This document shows, piece after piece, positions 56,501-64,000 of a DNA stretch of 64,000 nucleotides. Under the pieces are notes generated by a model. That model was not told where the DNA came from, ran no database searches, and saw only the letters and a list, made by a program, of their open reading frames with translations. The stretch covers positions 4,069,501 to 4,133,500 of the forward strand of contig NC_134681.1 of the NCBI RefSeq assembly GCF_024713945.1, read 5' to 3'. This DNA is from Dermatophagoides farinae (lineage: Eukaryota; Arthropoda; Arachnida; Sarcoptiformes; Pyroglyphidae). Numbering within the stretch: position 1 is the stretch's first letter; each line of letters starts with the position of its first letter. Made by a program: the position numbers and the translations under genes.

Positions 56501-56716
56501 TTTTAATTGGGATTGGAATTTTTTTAGGGAAAGAAAGAGAGAGAGAGAACGAGAGTGAAAAAAAAACATAAATCAAATGTTAATTGAATACCTTGTAAAC
56601 GTATTGTGTTGCATTTTTTTCCATACTGCATCTTCGGCCAAATCTTTGGTCATACGATCTTCATCTTCATCCGGTTTGCCGGTACGTTTTTTTTCATCGG
56701 CCAATGGTTTGACCAT
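50537..56716 (-). CDS. cher: Filamin, actin crosslinker: two CH domains and 11 Ig-like repeats, frame break in exon 1
   Basis: Minus-strand exons: 56593-56716, 56267-56487, 54234-56194, 53864-54176, 52233-52406, 51849-52172, 51461-51761, 51253-51400, 50997-51183 and 50537-50910. From exon 2 on the frame is continuous. About 1,375 residues if exon 1 is in frame. CH1 has NEHLRTVNKHI and SDGIRLIALVEVLSGKRLP; CH2 has PSPKQRLLAWIQNKVPD and NNGVALGALVDACAPGLCPD; together they form the actin-binding domain. Eleven filamin repeats follow, most opening with a YGPGL-type strand and closing with SPF/SPY. Vertebrate filamins have 24 repeats and the fly long form about 20, so this one is short. Exon 1 encodes the conserved DLAEDAVWKK but an A run there is one base short, so the splice to exon 2 is out of frame from the ATG at 56716. 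A start at 56624 (MEKMQHNTFTRW) would be in frame. A 1.46 kb intron (52407-53863) contains another filamin-repeat ORF. Confidence 0.93.
52674..53480 (-). CDS. Nested filamin-repeat protein (two Ig-like filamin repeats)
   Basis: 268 residues from the first in-frame ATG (53480); the frame is open back to about 53566 without another ATG. It lies wholly inside a filamin intron and on the same strand. Two filamin-type repeats are visible: one ending NIAGSPYSVEVLP, and one opening RAYGPGLGPVCH and closing LSNSPYRVEVI, with the strand pattern VEGPSHAAIYCKDNGDRSCS. The C-terminus is a Gln/Ser/Arg tail ending RRSILY. It could be a separate small gene, or an alternative last exon of filamin: the preceding exon ends in phase 1 and an AG at about 53475 (CCAAG/TTATG) would keep the frame, but the tract before it is pyrimidine-poor. 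It is clearly different in sequence from the host repeats, so it is not a recent copy. Confidence 0.7.
   Translation of the reverse strand: MIQVMMINSMQTFRVLIGPGCRQYDDVSVIIDEPNDYYVSMEQNDDNNIRTTAPRISILPTLTVATGGFIVHFTPKLTGTYQIRVLLNSVNIAGSPYSVEVLPLPILPTITDEDYQLLEQEQQAQQVRAYGPGLGPVCHVNRLGQFVVDLKQVRNSGNTSVACVTSVKVIVEGPSHAAIYCKDNGDRSCSIAYIPTKIGIYYISVLYNMYHLSNSPYRVEVINDEQKFQSIEDMMKSTTIHRKMYHYQQQPQRSKSFNASIQRRSILY
56615..56620 (-). other. Six-base homopolymer that breaks the filamin reading frame
   Basis: In exon 1 the coding strand reads TATGG then six A then TGCAACAC. Six A leads to KKCNT and an out-of-frame splice; seven A would give KKMQHNTFTRW across the exon 1/2 junction, which is what filamins have at the start of CH1. 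This is either an indel in the assembly at a homopolymer or a real one-base deletion. Confidence 0.75.
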
Positions 56717-59700
56717 GGTTTTTTTTATCTTTGAATTTTGTTAATTGAAAGAAATTTAATCAGTAGAAATAAAAAAACAAACACAAAGACAAAATCTTGA
56801 ACAAAAATGAAACTTTAGTCAATTCAAGTATGGCATCGAATTCACTGAATCCAAATGAATAAGAAAAAAAAAATTTTCTGTGCTAAAAGGGATAATATCA
56901 ATGATGATAATGAATGATGGTGATGGTGATGGTGATGGTGATGATGATGATTACCCGCCGCTATATTGGTATGAAATCGAATGAAATTTGTGTAAAAATA
57001 TTTTCTGTCGTTGTAGGACAGTATTACAGGCGAAAATAATTACCATCACACACACACACACAAAAAAAAAACTGCTGAATTTTTTTTCTGCCTTTCTTTT
57101 CCTTGCAAAAAATTTTTTTTTTCGTTCAATATTTCTGTTTCTAATTGATGCCAAGTTGGATGGTTGAAGGGAGAAGAAAAAAAATATATCTAATTTCCCT
57201 TATTATAAAAGAGAAAATTTTTCTTTTCATACAAATTTTCCATCATCATCATCATCAGAATTTTACTGAAAAACGGTATTTTGTTTATTTATTCATGTGT
57301 TTTTGTGTTTGTTTGTTCATCAAGATTGGCATCATAATCATCTTCAAATTCAAATTTATTTTTTTTATTATTTCACCCGATCTGTACCCGGGATGTGTAT
57401 TTTTTTCTGTTTTTTTTTTGTTTTTTCTGCTTTCGCTTTCATTTTTTTTTATGATTACTATTTTCGTCGTCAATCCGGTTACATTATTTGATGATGATAA
57501 TGATGATGATGATGATGATGATGTTGGCGGTAATAATAATATTTGTTTGTTTTCAAAATCAAAATACAGAAAATGATGATGATGATGATGATTGCAACAA
57601 CAGGAATGCTCACTACTATATGAATAAGAGCAATAGACTTTGTTTTTTTTAGACGATTTTCTTGGTAAAACAATAACAATGACAACAACAACAACAACAG
57701 TGGTAGTTCAATTGATGAAAGTAAGAATAAAGAATCCAATACACACACACACAGCATATACTAAAATGGTTTCCAAAATTAGAATTTCATCATTTTAGAA
57801 TCACTTGATGAATGTTGGGGTTTTTTTATATGGCATGTGTGTGTGTGTGTGTGTGCAGTGATTACTTGTTCACAAATTTAATGTTTTCGTAGTAGTTGTT
57901 GTTGTTGTTTTTGTTGGAAGACATCATCGTCATCATCAAATGTCTAATTTTATCATCAAAAAAAAAATTCTGATGATTATTACAACGCCCATATGAATTG
58001 ACAAAACAAAACAAAAAAAAATTGAAAATTGAACTAAATCGAACGACAAGAATCAGATTAGAATGCAAAAAAAAACAAACAAAAAGTGTTTTTTTGCACA
58101 ATCAATGTAGAATTATTCAAATTGGGCGTAGGTGTGTCTGTATTCAATATTCTGATTTGTAGTCTTTTTTTTTTTAGTTCAATAATCAATCGATAAATTT
58201 TTTTTTCTTATGTTTCTAGGTTAAATCCTACGTATTTTTTGTAGATCATTAAAAAAAATGAATGGAATTCACATTTTTTCGGGTATTTCGAAATTCTTTT
58301 CTTTTCTATTTGATGGCAATGAGAACGAAGAAAAAAAAATTTCTTGTGAAGCAAAGTTTTTTTTGGTTCCATAAATTTTTCTCGTCAAATTCTGTTGGTT
58401 TTTTAATTTTTGTTCATTTTCAAATCAAAAAAAAAAAAAAAAAATAAAAAATGAAGCTGGAATTCATCAACAAATTCGATTGATCCGATTAAATTTCATG
58501 AATTTTTTAAATTGAATTTAGAATTTCGAAAATAAATGAAATGAACTATATGATGATCAAAACTTACCAGAATTTAGTGAATGGATTGAATATAATGGAA
58601 AAAAACAAAACAACTGAAAATTTGATGTGATAATCTCTTTGTCAGCCAACAAAAGTCGATTGGATTTGCTGTTGTGGTTGTTGTCGGTCGATGGATAGGG
58701 TTATATATTATAAGATGATGATAATTTGTTTTGTTTTTTTTTATTATTGTGAATGATGGATGAAGGAGAATGCAAAACAAAACAAACAAACAAACAAAAA
58801 ATCCACCTGAACAGTGAAAATGCCAAAAAAAAAACTACAAATACGTTCAAGTAGATGAAAATTTGAAATGTTTCGCTGTTGTCGTTGTTGTTGTTGTTTT
58901 CAAATTCGAAATAAAATAAAAAAAAACTTGTTAGCATCCATAAAGAGACACACTGTTGCATATACACAATTGAAAAAAATCAACAAGAAACGGGAATTCA
59001 TTCTTACTTACGTTGCAAATATTCTTCATTCATTCACATTTATTTTTTTTTCTGTTTATTTCGAGCATGCGAAATAAATGAGTTTTTTTTAAATTTGATC
59101 TACTAAACATCGATCACACCCATCACATCATCATCATCATCATCACCCGGATAAAATTGTAATTACGATGATGATATGTAAATGATGATTCGTAACAAAA
59201 TCGTATACAGTGGCTATTCGATTTACGAACATCATTCTGTTTATGGTTAACTATCATATATATATTGAACGAATATCGTATCACCAATCATCATCAAGCA
59301 ATTTAAATTAAAAATTAGAAAAATTCGAATTTTTCACTTTTCCACAATCCACATCAAGTTAATACATTGTGCAAGCACTTGCAGAGTATAAAAATTGCAA
59401 TTAAGCTTCTTAATAGATAGCGATAACATTTTTTTTATTATTATTAGTGCGCGTTTTTTCATGATGATGATGGAAATTATTGTTGCTGATTGAATTGAAT
59501 TGAATATTGGATTCTTCCATTTTTCTTTTTTTTTTCTTCTTCTTCTTCTTCGCCCTTCAACCACACACACACACGCTTTCATTCATGCTACTGCCAAAAT
59601 GACCATATCATCATCATCATCATTATCATCATTCTTGCTATACTTTATTTGTATCCACTCATCGTTTGTTTTGCTCGAAATATAACGTTGTTGATGATAT

Positions 59701-59915
59701 TATATTCGTTCATTTTTGATAACGTTAAACTGTTGAGCTCATTTGTCAATGTAAACAACAAGTGAAAGTTTTTGTTTCATGAGTTTTATTTTGTTTTCAT
59801 CCTCAAATTACTCAATTGATTTTTTTTCTACTTTTTGATTCATTGTCATCTTTTGTTTGTTTGTTTGATAAAAGTAATTTTTTTTTGCATTGATTTTAAC
59901 ACAATCATAGCCAAA
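56717..59915. other. Interval between filamin and the Argonaute-like gene
   Basis: This is the shared 5' flank of two divergent genes. It contains A/T runs, GGTGAT (56919-56946), CA/GT runs (57050-57062, 57838-57855), and ATG and AAC repeats. No open frame has codon-like content. ATCATAG at about 59910, right before the Argonaute-like ATG, may be the acceptor of a leader intron. Confidence 0.55.
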
Positions 59916-62022
59916 ATGTTGAGTCGTTCAAATTTTTTTATTATCAAATTTGAAAATGAAAAAAAAATATTCGAATATTCAACCAAATTCTCGCCACGAC
60001 ATCCACAACATGACCATAAAATAATAATCAAGGATTTTTTTAAATCTCATTCTCCATATCGATTTCGATTATATTATTTCCAGGATGATAAAATTTTCAC
60101 AACATTTCCATTGCAATCTGACCATATTGAATATAATGTAACCACAAATTCAGATGAAAAGATCAAGTTATCTATTAATTTGGAAAAATGTTATGATAAT
60201 TTCAAAGAATCATTGATTCGTCCTATTGAATTTGTTCGATTTGTTATTGGACACAAACGTAAACGGATTGGTTCCAATATCATTATTGACCATAAGATAT
60301 CAAATGATCGATTAATTTGCTTATCAACTGAATTTGTATCTAATAATGATTATGATGATATTGATTCACCAGCTTGTGAATTTGATTTTGATAATTTGCT
60401 CTTTATTTTCAAACAAAGATTTATGGTTGTTGATACAAATTTTAAACCTCTCCAAATGAATTATGATGACATTAATCAATTGATCAACAAACATTATGGC
60501 GGATTAACTATTGAAAACTACATCGACAAAATCAATTTGTCTGATTGTGTTTTTTTCAAAGAATTTGGCCTAGAATTCCAACATTTCGCGTTGACCTCCC
60601 ATGCGATGGTTAAACCAGTAATATTTCCATGCTCTTTTTCTGTATTCAATACTCCAGAGAAAAAGATTAAATGGGTTTTTTTTAACTTTGACAAAAACTT
60701 TCAAAATTCAAAAGAATTTGCCAAATTATTTAAAGAAAATGGTAAAAAATTCAACTTTAATATGGATGATTGTTATTTGCAACAACAATGTATTGAAAAC
60801 GTTGATTTTAATGAATTGGAGAATATTTTCCAAAATATCGTCGCACATGGTGTCGATTATGCCCTTTTTGGAATACCTGATGGTATGTGTATTTCTTAAC
60901 AAAAAAAAAATTAATTTCAATTTTTTCAATTTTTATTTATTTTTAAATTTAGATATGAAAATTAACGGTATATCTGCACACGACATTATCAAATATTTTA
61001 GTCTCATCAAGTTCGGTCAGCCATGTCAAATTTTTCGCACAAAAAACTTTAATCATAGAATCGATTTTGATGTCAGTTTATTCATCAAAATGTGCCATCG
61101 ATTAGGTGTATTTCCTAATATTATTAAACAAACATATTGGGGTTCTATTGGATTTAAAGATTTTTGCGATTCAATCATTATGGCTGTTAATTGTGATACA
61201 CAAGAAATTCAAGGCCAACCATATTGGATCATGTCACTAGTTGGATCAAAAAATCATAACTACATGTTGTACAATGAAGCTCATGTAATTGGAAAGAAAA
61301 GAAATTATGCACTTTTACGTGAACAATTGTATCAATTGATCTGCAAATATGAAAAACGACATGAACGAATGCCTAAAACCGTGATTCTTTATTACAATGA
61401 AAGAAATGAAAATGATCTCGTTCAGATTAAAAAAATGTGTAAACTTTCAATGTTTTCTAGTCAAACTGAATCGATAAAATGGGTGATCATCAATGTTGTT
61501 TCTCATAAAAATATGGCTGGAAAATTATTTGAAAAACCAGAAAATGAAGGTAGCTCATTTTTCATTGCTGATGACAAATTTTTGAAACCAAATGAATTCA
61601 TTCTTGGCCACGATTCAAATCATGATAATCCAACATCGGTAACTTTAAAATACAATCAATTGGTTGGTTTATATATTCATCTAATAATTTTTTTTGTTCT
61701 CTTTTTCGACTAGGAAACAATTTTAAAATGTGCTAAATTCGTAATCAATTCGGATCAAACCTTTTATGGAGATTTTGCAATCGCACATGTCACTGATTCG
61801 CTTTGTTATTTATACAGTGAAAGCCTTACCCTTAAGAATCAACCATTGCCATTAACATATGCAATCAATTCCACAAGACAAGCTTTCTCACGATTGAATG
61901 GAAAATTGACCGCAAACAAAGCATATTCAAATGATTACGATGAAGATGAATGGTTATCGATTCTCAATACATCAATGAAATTTAATTTTCTTCACAAAAA
62001 AATTGCTAATCCATTCGTCTAA
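59916..62022 (+). CDS. Divergent Argonaute/PIWI-domain protein, predicted slicer-dead
   Basis: Exons 59916-60882, 60953-61638 and 61714-62022 with continuous frame; 653 residues, short for an Argonaute (usually 800 or more). The C-terminal half follows the MID-PIWI order: EFGLEFQ and a KWVFFNF strand, then IIMAVNCDTQ, LVGSKNHNYM, LREQLYQLICKYEKR, TVILYYNERNEN, IKWVIINVVSHKN, FLKPNEFILGHDSNHDNP, and AHVTDSLCYLY before LPLTYAINSTRQAFSRLNG. At the catalytic places the usual first Asp falls on Asn 402 (Asp comes two residues later), the second on Asn 471, and the final His/Asp on Thr/Ser near 549-552. Between the N-terminal region and the linker before MID there is little room for a PAZ domain. 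The sequence is free of the poly-Q/N/S tracts of its neighbours. The alternative exon 2 donor at 61663 also keeps the frame but is a weaker consensus. It would act in small-RNA silencing without slicing, by inference. Confidence 0.75.
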
Positions 62023-62491
62023 AAAATGGAATTTTTTTTTTTTTTTTTGCTTACCTCAGGGTTGAATACCTTGATTTTTTTTCTCGTATTTACTCAAATT
62101 TTTATTTTTTCTTTATAAAGTTTTTTTCGATTTGATTTTTACCGGAAAATTGACACTTTTTTTTCATTATTCGTATGTATACGAAAAAAAAAAACGAAGA
62201 AGAAGGTTTTAATCAGTCATTTTTTTTGTGGGAAAAGTTTTCAGTTTTAAATGATACGAAAATTTTTTACTATTAATGACTATAAGATAATTTTTGTAAG
62301 TTTGTTTTTCTCTGAAAAAATTGATAAAATGAATAGTAAAAAAAGATAATGATTTTCTTCGAATAATAAACACAATACAATTATATAATATGATGATTAT
62401 GAATGTAAGTTGAATGATGACAAAATTTGATTATTAAATGAGTTTTTTTTTGTTGCTGTTGTTGTTGTTATTGATGATTAGTTATTTTTTT
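62023..62491. other. Convergent 3' flanks of the Argonaute-like gene and TMED2
   Basis: About 470 bp of T-rich and A-rich DNA between two stop codons facing each other. AATAATAAACAC near 62363 may hold the plus-strand polyadenylation signal. Nothing else is seen. Confidence 0.5.
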
Positions 62492-63219
62492 TCAAACAAC
62501 TCGCCGTACTTCAAAAAAACGTTTCAAATAGAATACCTGGCCCAATGTAATGGCAACCAATAATAATGCCTCAAAACATGCCCATAATAATACACGTGAA
62601 TTAGTGGAATCATTTATCTGTCTATGAATACGATCACGTACAGTCATATATTCTTGTTCATGTTTTACTGATGAAAGGCCACTAGTTAAATCTTTGACCA
62701 TTTCTTCTAATTTATTATGATCATTTGATCCAGATGATGAATCATGATGAGCACCACCAATACCATCTTTATTTTCATGTTTAGCTTTTTCTTCAACATC
62801 CATTGAAAACATTACCACTTTTGGTGTCATTGATGACATTTTATTACCAAAACAATATTGATAATCACCATCCATATGTGCAGCAAATGTATATTTTCCA
62901 CTTGATACACGTTCTTCATGATGAATTTCTTTATGATCGGGACCTAATATTTAAGATGAAAAAATAAGATTTTAAAAAAATAGCCATTTTATGTATTGTT
63001 ATTTAACATACCAACAATGGAAAGATCGAGATCAAGGAATCCACCTTCAACCACTTCGAATGTTAATCCCATTTTTGTACCGGATGCAACACGTTCAAAG
63101 AAACATTCTTCACCATGTGCATCTATCACAAGAAAATATGAATGAACAGAATTCAGGCAAATGGCTAGAATAATAGCCACAATAAAAATTGATTTTGATT
63201 TGACTGTCAGATTTTTCAT
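62492..63219 (-). CDS. TMED2: TMED2 (p24 beta family) COPI/COPII cargo receptor
   Basis: Exons 63012-63219 and 62492-62943 on the minus strand; 219 residues. A signal peptide ([18 protein letters not shown]) is followed by a GOLD domain with the two Cys expected to form a disulfide (EECFFERV and YQYCFGNK). Then comes a coiled-coil segment ([30 protein letters not shown]), a membrane helix ([20 protein letters not shown]) and the tail [12 protein letters not shown], identical to that of TMED2 in other animals: the FF pair binds COPII and the basic end serves COPI recognition. The protein cycles between ER and Golgi in p24 heteromers. It has a His/Ser/Gly insert of about 18 residues in the linker before the coiled coil, consistent with the low-complexity insertions seen elsewhere in the window. 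Confidence 0.96.
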
Positions 63220-63861
63220 TGTTCAATATATTTCTCACAATAACTATGATGATTGAACCGGACTGAAAAAAAACGATACAAAAATTCGTAGATTGAAACC
63301 AAATCAATTCACTTTCAATTTCAATATTTGTTGTTTATGGTCTGGAAATTCATGAAAAAAAAACAAATGCAATGATAGTTGATCAAGATTAAATGTTTCT
63401 GTTGGTGTGAAATTGTCGGTATTTTTCACCGAAGACACGTCACACTGAACGTTATTGTTGTGTATGTTTGATTCGATTTGATTTCCAAGAAAGTTTTTTT
63501 TTTACTCAATGTGTTTGCCCAGAAAATTTATCATCATCCTGTTGATTTTATATTTGGCCTAAATTGCGATTTTTATTTTTTGCACTTTCAATTTTTTTTT
63601 TCACTTGAATCAAGCTGTTTAAATATTTGGACAAAATGAACAATTGGAAATAATTTTTTTTTCATCGAAATTGTGAATTCATATTTTGTTCCAAAAAAAA
63701 AAATTTTTTTTTTACGCCAGTTATCATTTTGTTTATACAGCCAGCCATTTAATGTGTAGAGCTTTTTTTTGTTTCCGCGGTATAAAAATGATCAACAAAA
63801 TCGAAATGAAATTCTTGGATTCATCATCATCATCATCATTTCATCAAAAATTTAAAACGAA
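63220..63861. other. Divergent 5' flank of TMED2 and the right-edge gene
   Basis: About 640 bp with A/T runs and ATC repeats, expected to contain both promoters. GCGGTATAAAAATG at about 63777-63790 includes TATAAA 80 bp before the next start codon, which may be a TATA box for the right-edge gene. Confidence 0.45.
63780..63786 (+). promoter_or_regulatory. Possible TATA box of the right-edge gene
   Basis: TATAAAA lies about 80 bp upstream of the ATG at 63862, in a GC-richer patch (CCGCGGTATAAAAATG). Spacing would place a start site near 63810. This is positional inference. Confidence 0.35.
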
Positions 63862-64000
63862 ATGGAAATCTATTCGATGAGAATAATAATAGTGATTATT
63901 CTCAATCTTTCCATGGCATTATCAATGGATCGAATCGATGTTCAATTACGTCGTGAACAATTTCGATTATTTCAATTATATCAACAACAATGTTGGATAC
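63862..64000 (+). CDS. N-terminal part of a secreted protein, cut by the window edge
   Basis: 46 codons are visible and the frame is still open at base 64000. It begins MEIYSMRIIIVIILNLSMAL, a good signal peptide, then SMDRIDVQLRREQFRLFQLY and a Gln run before a Cys-Trp. The non-repetitive start, signal peptide and upstream TATA-like site support a real gene. Too little is present to name a family. Confidence 0.5.
   Translation, partial: MEIYSMRIIIVIILNLSMALSMDRIDVQLRREQFRLFQLYQQQCWI

Noticed and set aside
61639-61662. Longer exon 2 of the Argonaute-like gene ending at 61662
   Set aside because: It keeps the frame but uses GTTGGT as donor and leaves a 51 bp intron; GTAACT at 61639 gives a better donor and a 75 bp intron like others in the window.

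Overview
The window is nuclear DNA from an animal, most likely an arthropod and probably an acariform (astigmatan) mite. The evidence is multi-exon genes with GT-AG introns mostly of 50-90 bp, very AT-rich intergenic DNA full of short microsatellites (CA, GA, CAT/ATC, CAA, homopolymer A/T), and long Gln, Asn, Ser, His and Asp tracts inside otherwise conserved animal proteins. The species call is inference from this texture and from conserved animal gene families.

Layout, left to right. (1) A p38-activated kinase of the MK2/3 type on + (637-2254). (2) About 3.2 kb of intergenic DNA with a duplicated 120-130 bp element and a possible gene relic. (3) A 2,481-residue DLG5-like PDZ scaffold on + (5519-13157) that stops before any SH3-GK module. 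(4) Tail to tail with it, a small Pro/Glu-repeat secreted or membrane protein on - (13301-14384). (5) A two-pass membrane protein with a large ectodomain on + (15533-18280), convergent with (6) a MAGI scaffold on - (18492-23425). (7) A 6 kb gene-free stretch. (8) Myosin VI on + (29453-33917). (9) A GRXCR-type glutaredoxin/zinc-finger protein on + (36461-39834). (10) About 8.5 kb with no recognisable gene. (11) A secreted Diedel-like/EF-hand protein on - (48372-48941). (12) Filamin on - (50537-56716), with an unrelated-looking pair of filamin repeats encoded inside one of its introns. (13) A divergent, probably slicer-dead Argonaute on + (59916-62022). (14) A TMED2/p24 cargo receptor on - (62492-63219). 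(15) The start of a secreted protein running off the right edge.

The conserved genes lean toward cell-junction and actin biology (DLG5, MAGI, myosin VI, GRXCR, filamin), but they are on both strands with separate flanks, so I see neighbours rather than a co-regulated unit. The points most worth following are the Argonaute that seems to have lost its PAZ domain and catalytic residues, the secreted Diedel-type cysteine domain joined to two EF-hands, the nested filamin-repeat gene, a one-base frame break in the first filamin exon, and the missing SH3-GK of DLG5. Exon boundaries below were set by eye from splice consensus plus frame continuity and have not been checked against transcripts.
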